Positions 9,609-19,834 of a stretch of 64,000 nt of DNA are shown in pieces; position 1 is the first letter of the stretch; each line of letters starts with the position of its first letter. The stretch lies in assembly GCA_021772095.1 (NCBI GenBank), contig JADYXR010000133.1, forward strand, positions 62,001-126,000. Reading direction: 5' to 3'. The notes beneath the pieces were generated by a model. It searched no databases, was not told the origin of the DNA, and saw nothing but the letters and a program-made list of their open reading frames with translations. Origin of the DNA: Candidatus Obscuribacter sp. (GTDB taxonomy: Bacteria; Cyanobacteriota; Vampirovibrionia; Obscuribacterales; Obscuribacteraceae). Made by a program: the position numbers and the translations under genes.

Positions 9609-12529
9609 CATCTAAAATCGAAAGCACGACTCAGGATTTATCAGAGAGAAACAAACCGCTGCGGGACGATGTTAGACTCCTCGGATTTCTGCTTGGAGAC
9701 ACGATTAAGCGGCTCGAGGGCGAGGAAGTTCTCAACCGCGTGGAAGAATTTCGACACATCTGCAAAGCGTTGCACTTACTAAAAGATTCCGATGACGTCG
9801 AAGAGATCAAACGAGTCAAATCGCAATTAACAACTTTGATCGCCAGTCTGGACCTGGATACAGCGAACAAAGTGATCAAAGCGTTTTTATGCTATTTCGA
9901 TTTGATCAACATCGCAGAACAAAACCATCGTCTAAGGCGCCGGGCGTTGATGGAATGGAATTCAGCGGACGCCATTCAACCTGATTCGCTAAACGAACTA
10001 TTCATCAAGCTTAACGAGCAGGGCGTCGACGACGCATCGCTGTTGGACGCCTTGAATCACCTGGACATCGAAGTTGTTTTCACCGCACACCCTACGGAAA
10101 TTACCAGAAGAACTATCCTGCTAAAACAGCTCGAGATGGCGCACTACCTTTTCGAGAAAGACCACCCACCATTGACTCACGAGGACAGCGAACGAGTCGA
10201 CGAAGGTTTGAAAAGCGTGGTCGAATCACTCTGGCTCACGGACCACATAATCTATTTCAAGCCATCGGTCATGGACGAAGTTCGGTACGGTCTTTATCTA
10301 TTCGAAACAGTTGTCATCGATGCCATCTTGAGCGTTCATCGCCATCTGGACGAAAAACGCTTATCCATGGAACAGCAGTCACGCGAAACTGGTGATACCG
10401 GCAGCAGTACCGGCACGACGGCCGCTCCTGATGCTGATGCCGACGCCGACATCGAGCGTCCAGTAACTTACACCACATTCGGCAGCTGGATCGGCGGAGA
10501 CCGCGATGGCAACCCATTCGTCACGCCGGATGTTACCATCGACGCAATCTCGCACCAGAGAAAAGTGATTTTAAAACGTTACCAGAAGGAACTGGAAACA
10601 CTGTTCAATCAGTTGTCGCACTCCAGCAATGTCGCTCCCGCTGGAAAAGACTTGTCCGAGTCCATCGAGAATGACGGGCAACTGCTTCCGGAGATCGAAG
10701 CACGCTACGCTTCGCGTTATAAATTCGAACCTTATCGTCTGAAATTACTTTTCATCCGTGAAAAATTAGAAAACACAGTCGACGGCGCAGAGTCCGGATA
10801 CGCCACGCCTGCCGAGTTTCTCAACGACATTGTTTTGATGCGTCATTCGCTTGCCGCTGCCGGTTCAAAACTCTCAACCAGAACTTTAGACCAGCTAATC
10901 CGAATGATCAAAATATTCGGCTTCCATCTCGCCAAGCTCGACTTGCGCCAACACAGCGAACGACACACGGCGGCACTGGATGAAGTCACTAAAAAGCTTG
11001 CCATCATAGACGGTGGCTACGCCGCACTCAGCGAGAAGGCAAAAATCGAATGGCTATCCAGCGAGATGCGATCGCTGCGCCCGCTTTTCCCGCAGGAGCT
11101 GAGGTTTAGCGATCAGACCAATGAGACGATTGAGACGTTTCGCACCATGGCGCAACTTCAAGATAAACATGGTGTGTTAGCTCTGGACACATACATCGTC
11201 AGCATGACGCGTTCGGCCAGCGATTTGTTCTGCATCCTGCTTATGGCTAAAGAAGCGGGTTTCCTCGACGCTGAAAACTATCCAACCAGAACGATCAGCA
11301 TCGTCCCTCTCTTTGAAACGATCGGCGATTTGCGCGACGCACCGCAGTTATTAGATCTTCTCTTGTCACTTCCGGCATACAGCAAATATCTCGCCAAGCG
11401 CGGCAACCTGCAAGAAATCATGATCGGCTATTCCGATAGTGGCAAAGACGGCGGCATTGTTACCTCTAACTGGGAACTCTATAAAGCCCAAAAGAAACTG
11501 GTAGAACTAGCCGATTCGAAGGGCGTCCAGTTGCGCCTGTTCCATGGTCGCGGTGGCACCATCGGTAGAGGCGGCGGTCCGACTCACCGCGCCATCCTCG
11601 CTCAGCCACCAGGGACGGTGTCTGGTCGAATTAAGATCACGGAACAAGGCGAAGTAATTAGTTCCAAATATTCCCTGCACGGCATCGCCGTTCGCAACTT
11701 CGAAAGGCTCGCCTGCGCGGTAATTGAGTCCAGCATCACAGAACAGGACAAGCGCGCCCGTGGTATCGACCAACCAGAGTGGCTCGAAACCATGGAAGAA
11801 ATATCCTTTGCTTCGTTTAAAGCCTATCGTGATCTGGTTTTTAATACGCCGGATTTCCTCACCTTCTTCCAGGAAGCCACTCCGATCAATGAAATCGCGA
11901 GACTGCGTCTTGGTTCTCGCCCAACGCGACGGACAAAAGGCAGCACATCAATCGCCGATTTGCGCGCCATTCCCTGGGTTTTCGCGTGGACTCAAAGTCG
12001 TTTTGACCTCCCTGGTTGGTACGGTCTTGGCTCCGCAATCGAGGAGCAGTGCGAGAAGCACGGCGATGAGCGCTTGAAGTTCTTCTCGAAGCTTTATCGC
12101 GAGTGGCCGTTCTTCGCAGGTCTGGTCAATAAAGTCGAGACTTCGCTTGCAATTTCGGATATGGAAATTGCCACGTATTACGCTGAGAATCTGGTGCGGG
12201 ACAAGAAAGTACTGGACAACGTTTTGACCAGAATCAAAAAAGAGCACGCCCTCACCAAGAGTTACGTGCTTAAGATCACAGGTCAATCTGTTTTGCTCGA
12301 GAAGACTGAGTATCTAAGGCGTTCTATCGAACTGCGCAATCCCTATGTCGATCCACTCTCCTATCTCCAAGTGCGCTTCATCCGCGAATTGCGCGACAAG
12401 ATCGAACGTGAGGCGAAGCCGGAAGAACAAGAGGCCACTCCCGGTTTATCCGCCACATTGGATCCGATACTCGATACTGTGCTTATGGCTATCAATGGCG
12501 TCGCCGAAGGGCTACAAAGTACTGGTTAA
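9605..12529 (+). CDS. ppc: Phosphoenolpyruvate carboxylase
   Basis: VFTAHPTEITRRT, GYSDSGKDGG, FHGRGGTIGRGGGPTHRAI; 4-bp overlap (ATGA) with mltG. Confidence 0.97.
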   Translation: MTSKIESTTQDLSERNKPLRDDVRLLGFLLGDTIKRLEGEEVLNRVEEFRHICKALHLLKDSDDVEEIKRVKSQLTTLIASLDLDTANKVIKAFLCYFDLINIAEQNHRLRRRALMEWNSADAIQPDSLNELFIKLNEQGVDDASLLDALNHLDIEVVFTAHPTEITRRTILLKQLEMAHYLFEKDHPPLTHEDSERVDEGLKSVVESLWLTDHIIYFKPSVMDEVRYGLYLFETVVIDAILSVHRHLDEKRLSMEQQSRETGDTGSSTGTTAAPDADADADIERPVTYTTFGSWIGGDRDGNPFVTPDVTIDAISHQRKVILKRYQKELETLFNQLSHSSNVAPAGKDLSESIENDGQLLPEIEARYASRYKFEPYRLKLLFIREKLENTVDGAESGYATPAEFLNDIVLMRHSLAAAGSKLSTRTLDQLIRMIKIFGFHLAKLDLRQHSERHTAALDEVTKKLAIIDGGYAALSEKAKIEWLSSEMRSLRPLFPQELRFSDQTNETIETFRTMAQLQDKHGVLALDTYIVSMTRSASDLFCILLMAKEAGFLDAENYPTRTISIVPLFETIGDLRDAPQLLDLLLSLPAYSKYLAKRGNLQEIMIGYSDSGKDGGIVTSNWELYKAQKKLVELADSKGVQLRLFHGRGGTIGRGGGPTHRAILAQPPGTVSGRIKITEQGEVISSKYSLHGIAVRNFERLACAVIESSITEQDKRARGIDQPEWLETMEEISFASFKAYRDLVFNTPDFLTFFQEATPINEIARLRLGSRPTRRTKGSTSIADLRAIPWVFAWTQSRFDLPGWYGLGSAIEEQCEKHGDERLKFFSKLYREWPFFAGLVNKVETSLAISDMEIATYYAENLVRDKKVLDNVLTRIKKEHALTKSYVLKITGQSVLLEKTEYLRRSIELRNPYVDPLSYLQVRFIRELRDKIEREAKPEEQEATPGLSATLDPILDTVLMAINGVAEGLQSTG

Positions 12530-12680
12530 AAAACTGTTATAGCTGTCCACGCTAGATTCTTCTTTTACTGGGCAGATATATAACATTGGCCTGGCGGTTC
12601 TTATAATCATTGGGGATCTGGGTCAAGACTGTTGCTGCCCGTTTCCATCCACACCAGAAAGGATCCATCGGTAAGTTTCG

Positions 12681-15347
12681 ATGGCGCTTGAGAATCAAGA
12701 AGTAAAAAAAGAAATGCCTCGCCCTACCAAGAGCGAAGCGATTGGAATTGGCGCGATAATTCGCAACCGATACCAGGTGGTGGCATACCTCGGTCGAGGC
12801 GGCATGAGCACGGTTTACAAGGCGCTCGACATGTCGACCGGACGATCGATCGCGCTTAAGATTCTGCATGCAGAGCTGCTTTCGGACAACACTCGGGTTC
12901 AGCGTTTTATGCAGGAAGCGAAGACTTACCGCAACCTGCGCCACGATCACATCGTCAAGACCTACGATTTCTTTGAGGACGACAAAGAAAGGCACTGCCT
13001 GGTGATGGAATATCACGAGGGCAAAAACTTATCCGAGGTGCTCACTGACACTGGACGTTTGAGTATCAGAAGAGCTATAAAAGTTTTTTCCGAAATCTGT
13101 TCTGCACTCGATCATGCTCATGCCCAGGGCATTGTGCACAGAGATCTGAAGCCCAGCAATATTGCTCTGGTCGAAACAGAAAATGACGCTGACTACGTAA
13201 AAGTGCTCGACTTCGGCATCGCCAAGTTGATGCCGACCGATGACAATACTCAATTAGGTCTGACTCAAACTGGAGAGATCGTTGGCAGTCCGCTCTACAT
13301 GAGCCCCGAGCAGTGTATGGCAAAACCAATAGATCATCGCAGCGATATTTATTCTCTCGGTTGTTTGATGTATGAGGCGCTCACAGGCGAACCTCCGTTG
13401 ATGGGCGGTAACGTTTATGAGACGTTCCACATGCAAACGCATGAACGTCCAAAACCGTTAGGCGAGGTCAGACCTGAGTATAAAGGCGGAACGCAGTTCG
13501 AATTCATCATCCTCAAAGCGATGGCGAAACATCCGCGCCATCGTTACCAAACCATGAACGAACTGAAAGACGCGCTCGATCAAGTTGGTTCATTCGACGC
13601 CGGCAGCGGCGTGAAAAAGTTGGTAACCAAATACAATCAAAATAAAATTCGCGAACGCGCAGCAAAAGGGAAAGGCATTCCAGCCCCTCTGGCAGCCGGT
13701 GTAACAGCCGCAGTCGTGATCGCTGGAGCGTTTCTTTTTCAAGATCGGATCAAACAAATTATCGTTCCAGCCGATCAAAGATACCGCAGCAGTATTGTCG
13801 AATACAGAAATGCATTCGACAAAGGCAACTATGAAGTCGCCGAACAAGAAGGTCTGAAAGCCTTGCGAGTGGCGGAGGAAGAACGCCCTCTATGGCTGCC
13901 TATCACGCTGAATAACATGATCGATTTGTACCGCATTCAAGGTGAAATTCCAAAAGCAGATGCGCTCAACGAACGACTTTCCGAATTGACTGCGGTGAAG
14001 GTAAAGAACATCGCGAAAAAGGAACGCAGTTACTACGCCAAGCTCAAGAATGCTGTGTTGACACACTCTGAGGACGTCGAACAAACCGAAGAATTTTGCT
14101 TCCAGTTGATCGATGTGTCACAAGGATACATCGACAACGAACAGTGGAAACAAGCAAAAGAGCTGTTGGAAAAAACTTTAGTGTTAGCCAAGAAAGCGCT
14201 TGGCGACAGGAGTTTGGTAGTTGCCAGTCTGATCGATAACCTGGCACTGCTTGAACTAAAAGATAATCTCAACGAAAAATACGCGCAGCTCGAAAAACAT
14301 CTAAGTGACGCGGTCGCCAACAGGCAAGAAGTAGCCGGGCTTGAAAGCACCGGCTTGATCAAAACCCTGGAAGCTTTATCAGAAGTTCAACGCCGTCGTG
14401 GAGAACTAGGCGACGCGCGCGTCAACGCATCGAAAGCACTGACGATTGCACGCAACGCATTTCGATCCACCAGTTCGCAAGCGGCAGTGACCAAGTGTCA
14501 GCTCGCCGAAATCGACCTCGCGCTCAAACGCCCGGGACAAGCCGAAAGCACTGCCACCACGGCGCTGGAATCGATGGATCGCCTCAAAGAATCCGACGAT
14601 ATCGAACAAGCTCGCTGCCACATTCTGATCGGCGAAGCCAATGCCCAAAGCGATCAATTTTCCGATGCGGCCAAAGAGTTCGATCAAGCTCGTGACCTGC
14701 TCAAAGAAGCGGCCGACAGCCAAGTTATACTTCTGTCCCGCGCACTCAGCGATCTCGGCGACATCCACTTCCAGAAGGCGCAAGAGTCTACAGTAGATGC
14801 CACCGCTGCCACAGGTTATTACAGACGGGCTCTGGCTCTGATGTTCCGTTCGAGAGCTCGTGAAGAGCAAAAGGTTTTGCACATTCTCAAACAGTTGACC
14901 AAACTTTATCAAGACTCGGACAAATCCGATGAAACGCTGAAGTTGTACAAAATGGCCGAGTTGGTCGACAAGAGCACCGGTAAGACTAGAGGCGTAATCG
15001 AGGATCGAAAACTCATCGGATTCCATTATCGCGACGAGCATAAATTTGCAGACGCGGCTGCCAGTATGGAACAGGCGCTGTCACTCAGCGAGACGTTCCA
15101 CGGCGTGACAAGCCCCGAATCATGCGCTTTGCTCGGTTTGCTCGCAGACAATTATTTAAAAGACAAGAAGGAAGACAAGGCTGGTCCTCTGCTTCAGTCA
15201 GCCGTCAAAATTCTGCATTCGGATGCGGCGCCCGATATCCCGCGCAAAGTCAAGGTCCAGGTGCTCTCGACCTATGCCAATTACCTTGAATTGACCAATG
15301 ACAAGCAAAACTTGGAAGAGATCAGAAAAGAACTGAATTCTGTTTGA
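12681..15347 (+). CDS. Serine/threonine protein kinase with C-terminal TPR sensor region
   Basis: LGRGGMSTVYKALD, IALKIL, HRDLKPSN, LDFGIAK, MSPEQC; TM GVTAAVVIAGAFLF; multiple TPRs. Confidence 0.93.
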   Translation: MALENQEVKKEMPRPTKSEAIGIGAIIRNRYQVVAYLGRGGMSTVYKALDMSTGRSIALKILHAELLSDNTRVQRFMQEAKTYRNLRHDHIVKTYDFFEDDKERHCLVMEYHEGKNLSEVLTDTGRLSIRRAIKVFSEICSALDHAHAQGIVHRDLKPSNIALVETENDADYVKVLDFGIAKLMPTDDNTQLGLTQTGEIVGSPLYMSPEQCMAKPIDHRSDIYSLGCLMYEALTGEPPLMGGNVYETFHMQTHERPKPLGEVRPEYKGGTQFEFIILKAMAKHPRHRYQTMNELKDALDQVGSFDAGSGVKKLVTKYNQNKIRERAAKGKGIPAPLAAGVTAAVVIAGAFLFQDRIKQIIVPADQRYRSSIVEYRNAFDKGNYEVAEQEGLKALRVAEEERPLWLPITLNNMIDLYRIQGEIPKADALNERLSELTAVKVKNIAKKERSYYAKLKNAVLTHSEDVEQTEEFCFQLIDVSQGYIDNEQWKQAKELLEKTLVLAKKALGDRSLVVASLIDNLALLELKDNLNEKYAQLEKHLSDAVANRQEVAGLESTGLIKTLEALSEVQRRRGELGDARVNASKALTIARNAFRSTSSQAAVTKCQLAEIDLALKRPGQAESTATTALESMDRLKESDDIEQARCHILIGEANAQSDQFSDAAKEFDQARDLLKEAADSQVILLSRALSDLGDIHFQKAQESTVDATAATGYYRRALALMFRSRAREEQKVLHILKQLTKLYQDSDKSDETLKLYKMAELVDKSTGKTRGVIEDRKLIGFHYRDEHKFADAAASMEQALSLSETFHGVTSPESCALLGLLADNYLKDKKEDKAGPLLQSAVKILHSDAAPDIPRKVKVQVLSTYANYLELTNDKQNLEEIRKELNSV

Positions 15348-15468
15348 TATTTTAGACATATACAGACTATTGGACAGAACTGAGTTATCCTAAGGTGGTC
15401 AAGGCACCCGGCTGCTCGACCCGGCACTCATTCGCCTGTGAAACCCCCTCAACGCTCGCAATTATCCA

Positions 15469-16440
15469 ATGCAATTTTTTCTTGCTTCAGTCGTCCTAAT
15501 CAGTATTTTCCTGCTCACAGGTTGCTCCGCCGGCGGTGGCAGCAGTACCAGCACCACAGGCAGTAGCACCGCGGAGAAGCCCGCAGAGGTGGATCCGGCG
15601 GACGCAGGCAAGCGCTGGGGCTTCATTAACTGGGACGGCGGCACTCTGATTGAACCGAAATTCGAACGGGCGCTCTCTTATTCCGACGGCTTTGCCGCAG
15701 TAAAGCAAGGTGGAAAATGGGGCTTCATTGATAAAACCGCAGAGATGCTTATCCCGGCACAATACACCGAAGTCGGGTCTTTTAAGGACGGTGTCGCAGC
15801 TGTTCGTGCTGAAAATTGGAAATGGGGATACATCGACGCCACCGGTGCCACCATTGTGAAACCGGAATATGACGACGCTAAAGCCTGGGGCGACGGTCTG
15901 GGACCGGTCAAGCTGAACGACAAATGGGGTTTCGTTGATAAGACCGGCAACCTCGTTGTTCAGCCCACGTATGAAGACGCAAAATCTTTTGGCGACGGGT
16001 TCGCACCAGTGCGCGTCAAAGACAAATGGGGCTTCGTCGACAAGTCCGGCGCACTCAAGGTCACACCGGTTTTTGAAAGCGCAGAATCTTATTCCGATGG
16101 TGTTTCCGAAGTGCACAAAGATGGACAATTTGGTTTTGCTGATTCAAACGGCAACTTCCAGCTTCGCGAAGAGTTAGCGTCGAGATCGGCATATTCAGAA
16201 GGTCTCGCCCCTGTCAAAAAAGAAGGCTCCTGGGGCTACGTCGATGACAAAGGCGAAATCGTAATCAAGTATCGCTTCGACGATGCAGAAAAATTCTCCG
16301 AAGGTCGGGCTCGCGTGAAGCTCAACAACAAATACGGATACATCAATAAAAAAGGCAAGCTGGTAATCAAACCTAAATACATTGACGCCCTGCCGTATTC
16401 CGACGGACGCGCAGCAGTCTGCCTCAAAATCGACGAGTAA
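15469..16440 (+). CDS. WG-repeat lipoprotein
   Basis: Lipobox LLTGC; eight WG-type repeats (KWGFIDKTA, KWGYIDATG, KWGFVDKSG, SWGYVDDKG, KYGYINKKG ...). Confidence 0.9.
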   Translation: MQFFLASVVLISIFLLTGCSAGGGSSTSTTGSSTAEKPAEVDPADAGKRWGFINWDGGTLIEPKFERALSYSDGFAAVKQGGKWGFIDKTAEMLIPAQYTEVGSFKDGVAAVRAENWKWGYIDATGATIVKPEYDDAKAWGDGLGPVKLNDKWGFVDKTGNLVVQPTYEDAKSFGDGFAPVRVKDKWGFVDKSGALKVTPVFESAESYSDGVSEVHKDGQFGFADSNGNFQLREELASRSAYSEGLAPVKKEGSWGYVDDKGEIVIKYRFDDAEKFSEGRARVKLNNKYGYINKKGKLVIKPKYIDALPYSDGRAAVCLKIDE

Positions 16441-16454
16441 GAAACAGGATAACC

Positions 16455-17540
16455 ATGAAAAATAAACGTTTGTGCATTGCATCAGCGATTGTTGTATCGA
16501 TGCTACCCGTTGCATTTGGGCAATCAGCCGCAAATGCTCAAACGGCAGCACCGGCAACCACACTGGAACGTCCTTCGGCCCCGGCTGAAGCCATTGAACA
16601 AGAAACTCAGTCAGAATCTATTTCGAACAAAGCAACGAAAGACTCACACGGTTCAGAAGCATCTTCAAATCAAACGGCACCGCCATCGGTGCCCTTAAGT
16701 GAAGAAGACAAAATGCTCCTTCCCTGGAATGAAATGAACTTGAAGTTCCGGGAATCCTACGCCAAAGCGCGCAAGGCAAAAATAGCAGAACTCGGACCAA
16801 TCGTGATTTTCAAAGAAGACAAAATCATTCTGCAATACAAAAATAAAAGAGAGGAATTTCTTGTAATCCCCGCTCGTTATACATTGCTTAAATCAGTTAG
16901 CCACATCGCCCTTGGTACCTTCGTTATTTTGGAGGGTAAGACCGACTCCAAACTTGATCCGGACACAACCCAGTCACTATCAGAATTTCGCGCGTCTGTT
17001 GAGAAAGCCATTAGCAACCTGGAAGCATGGAAACTGTCACCTCAATCTTTGGCGCGTCAAAAGGCAGTGATCTCGGCCAGCACAACCTTGATTGACAACA
17101 CGTTAAAGAACGGCACTGTAAGCGCCGAGACACTCTTGCGTTTCACCCGAGCTATGGCTCCTCTGGTATTGGAAAATGCTTACGATTCGATCTCGATGGA
17201 ATTAGAGATAATCGATTCTCGTTTAAAATTATGGAAGGATAGCATGCCGGCCGACGACTGGAAGCGTATTCGTATAGCCGTACTGCAGCCACACATGCCG
17301 CGAAGCGAAAACAGCATCATGCAGTATTTACTCAAGATGCTCAAACAAAAATACGAAGGTGAAAGCATCGTATATGGTGAAGGTCGCAGCGAGGAAGAAT
17401 ATGCAATCGATCTGATCGGCACGCATACTCTAGACAAAAAAATTGCAATCGAATTCTTTAACGATCCCTGGAGAATGCATCGAGACTTGCTTTCCGACGG
17501 TGCGAAAAGATATCTCAAAAATCACACACCAGTCGAATGA
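16455..17540 (+). CDS. Secreted protein of unknown function
   Basis: Signal peptide MKNKRLCIASAIVVSMLPVAFGQSAANAQ; long single ORF. Confidence 0.6.
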   Translation: MKNKRLCIASAIVVSMLPVAFGQSAANAQTAAPATTLERPSAPAEAIEQETQSESISNKATKDSHGSEASSNQTAPPSVPLSEEDKMLLPWNEMNLKFRESYAKARKAKIAELGPIVIFKEDKIILQYKNKREEFLVIPARYTLLKSVSHIALGTFVILEGKTDSKLDPDTTQSLSEFRASVEKAISNLEAWKLSPQSLARQKAVISASTTLIDNTLKNGTVSAETLLRFTRAMAPLVLENAYDSISMELEIIDSRLKLWKDSMPADDWKRIRIAVLQPHMPRSENSIMQYLLKMLKQKYEGESIVYGEGRSEEEYAIDLIGTHTLDKKIAIEFFNDPWRMHRDLLSDGAKRYLKNHTPVE

Positions 17541-17552
17541 GCAAGGAGTGAC

Positions 17553-18044
17553 ATGGACATCGTAATTCGAAACGCGGTTGATGCTGACGCTGCTGCTATC
17601 ATCAAAGTGCACTATGACGCGGTTCACCAGACTGCGGCAAAAGACTATGAACAAGCCATTCTTGATGATTGGTCGAGTTCCGAAAAAGAGCGCGTCGACC
17701 ACCTGGAAGTTCAAATTCGAATCAATCCGAAAAAAAGGGATTTGCTCATAGCTGAAATTGGCGGACAAATCGTCGGCTTTGGTGAGTTAGACGCTGCCGG
17801 CGGTGAGATTGTGGCGCTCTACGTGTCGCCGACCGTTAATCGAAAAGGCGTTGGACAGGCGCTGCTGGCGGAACTCGAATCAATCGCCCGCAAACAAAAC
17901 GTTTTGAAACTGACGCTGGATTCCTCTCTAACCGCTGAACCGTTTTATTCGGCAAACGACTATCAAAGCGCCGGTCAACACGAGCACCAGCTGAAATCCG
18001 GACGCAAGATGCCTTGCATCAAAATGCACAAAGATCTGAACTGA
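17553..18044 (+). CDS. GNAT family N-acetyltransferase
   Basis: IRNAVDADAAAIIKVH N-term; VALYVSPTVNRKGVGQALLAELE acetyl-CoA binding motif. Confidence 0.88.
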   Translation: MDIVIRNAVDADAAAIIKVHYDAVHQTAAKDYEQAILDDWSSSEKERVDHLEVQIRINPKKRDLLIAEIGGQIVGFGELDAAGGEIVALYVSPTVNRKGVGQALLAELESIARKQNVLKLTLDSSLTAEPFYSANDYQSAGQHEHQLKSGRKMPCIKMHKDLN

Positions 18045-18205
18045 ACCGCACTGACCGAAATGATGCACTGGTCGGAGCTTTAAACAATTTCAAGAACGAA
18101 ACCTCAGCGATATTGGGAAGCCTCACATTATTAAAGCGTAATAACCCCCTTTGCAACCAGGCTCTTTAGAAGTACCTTTAGGCCAGAGCTAACAGGAGCA
18201 GGGTT

Positions 18206-18886
18206 ATGCATCCTTACTGGATTCAAAAAATTGAGGAAAGTCGGAGATCGTCGGTAACCACGTTTTGGACCGTCATTTTCCTGGTTGTGATTCTGCCAAT
18301 CGTCCTTGTGATGAAACTCGATCCATTTTTTGTGATCGCAATCGTCTGTTTCGTTCTGGCAGGTCTGCGAGTCTTTTCACAAGGCAAATCAGAAATGGCC
18401 CAGCGAGCCGAGGCATCGCAGGCGAAATTACAACGCAGCGCGGTCCCTGAAAGCGGCGCGTCAGGACTCTCGCCAGAGGCGGCTGAGGGACCACAATGGC
18501 AGTCCACTCAACCGAACAGTTTTCCAGGCCCACAATACGCAAATGGCGTTCAAACTACGCGTGAATATTTTGGCGGTCAACCAAGTACTGGTGGCGTGCC
18601 GACCGACGCCTTCGGACACGCGACACCAGCAATGGCTCAGACTGCCCCTGTCTCTCTCCAACAAACTGCGCCGGAAGGATTCTTCACCAGGGATCTCGCT
18701 CCCGGTCAACATCTTGCCATTCAGCAAACCCAAAATTTTTCGGCGCAACAAGAAACAGGTCCGATGCCGGCAAGCCCAGAGCCTGGACAGCCTTTGATGA
18801 ATGCAGAAACAAACGATAATTCAGTGCAACCGAACCCAGCGCATCCAAATCGTCCGATGCATTTTCACGATTTAGCTCGGCACTGA
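18206..18886 (+). CDS. Membrane protein with Q/P/G-rich tail, unknown function
   Basis: Two N-terminal hydrophobic segments followed by low-complexity tail. Confidence 0.55.
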   Translation: MHPYWIQKIEESRRSSVTTFWTVIFLVVILPIVLVMKLDPFFVIAIVCFVLAGLRVFSQGKSEMAQRAEASQAKLQRSAVPESGASGLSPEAAEGPQWQSTQPNSFPGPQYANGVQTTREYFGGQPSTGGVPTDAFGHATPAMAQTAPVSLQQTAPEGFFTRDLAPGQHLAIQQTQNFSAQQETGPMPASPEPGQPLMNAETNDNSVQPNPAHPNRPMHFHDLARH

Positions 18887-18920
18887 CGCTCGGCAGGAAT
18901 CCGTCTGTATCGCACTTTTC

Positions 18921-19355
18921 CTATGCGAATTGAGAATTGCCGAAGTTCCAATAGTTGATACCATCCAGCATGAGATTTCGTTTTCCGATGATGGACAGAG
19001 TTTTGTCCGCCCGACAGCGAACATACGCATTCCCATCTTTGGCGAGAATTTTCAATACGCCCAATGGTGTTGCCGGATCCTCTGCAAGACCGTGCCGGAC
19101 GGTTGGGTCCTCGTCCAGGGCGAGGCTATAAACGACATCAATGGGTGTAGAAGCATTGGTTGCGGCCGCTAATCTTACGTCCGCGTCTAAGTCAGCGGCT
19201 AAACGTTCCAAAATTTCTCCAGGTGTTCGCTTGTTTTCCGCGACACGCATTCTAATTTTCGCGTTCTCGCTGACGGACAATTTTGCTAAACGTTCTTTAG
19301 TGGTTTTCTGGCTCCCAGCCTTAACATAGTCGTCAATCCAATTCGTTCCAAACAT
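18921..19355 (-). CDS. LRV (leucine-rich repeat variant)-type repeat protein
   Basis: ATG at 19355 with GGAGGT; repeats such as DADVRLAAATNASTPIDVVYSLALDEDPTVRHGLAEDPATPLGVLKILAKD. Confidence 0.7.
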   Translation of the reverse strand: MFGTNWIDDYVKAGSQKTTKERLAKLSVSENAKIRMRVAENKRTPGEILERLAADLDADVRLAAATNASTPIDVVYSLALDEDPTVRHGLAEDPATPLGVLKILAKDGNAYVRCRADKTLSIIGKRNLMLDGINYWNFGNSQFA

Positions 19356-19706
19356 AAAAAGCACCTCCGCTCCTCAAGGGCGATGACAATGATTTATGAG
19401 TGAATCAGTATTTTTTTTGGTATGAGTAACCGCAAGGGTGCTCATCCAAAAACTTTTTATAACAAACAAGATTTCGCCTGTCAAGAGAGTCCTTAAAATT
19501 TAAACTTCGCTTCTTGGAAGAAGGCAGGACAGACCATCTTGAAACGTTCTCAGATTGACGACCGCCATATTTTTGGCTCCCAAAACGCCTGTTTTAGGGT
19601 TTCAATAATAAGGACCGGACACTGCTGGTGGTGCCGTTTAATCGTCGAAAATGTTTAAAAAAAGATGCAAAAAGTGGGTAGCTGAATAATGCATGGGTAA
19701 ATTTAT

Positions 19707-19728
19707 AGTGTGAGTTGTGAATCACACT
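19707..19728. promoter_or_regulatory. Candidate operator (inverted repeat) upstream of the hsp20 pair
   Basis: AGTGTGA-N8-TCACACT perfect 7-bp inverted repeat, about 107 bp upstream of the first hsp20 ATG; not a CIRCE element. Confidence 0.4.
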
Positions 19729-19834
19729 TTTCAAGTCAGCGGTCCATTGTGACTGCCTTGTGAGAGACAAATTTTTAAAATATCAACGCTTTTCTCTCCA
19801 CAAGAAGACTTGCATCTTATAAGGAGGAATAAAA

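Noticed and set aside
14406-15041. 211-aa ORF antisense to the second Ser/Thr kinase
   Set aside because: Shadow ORF of the TPR-coding region with no recognisable motif.
15496-16128. 210-aa ORF antisense to the WG-repeat gene
   Set aside because: Periodic sequence is simply the reverse complement of the WG repeats.
19707-19728. Possible CIRCE/HrcA element upstream of hsp20
   Set aside because: The inverted repeat AGTGTGA-N8-TCACACT does not match TTAGCACTC-N9-GAGTGCTAA; kept only as an unspecified operator candidate.
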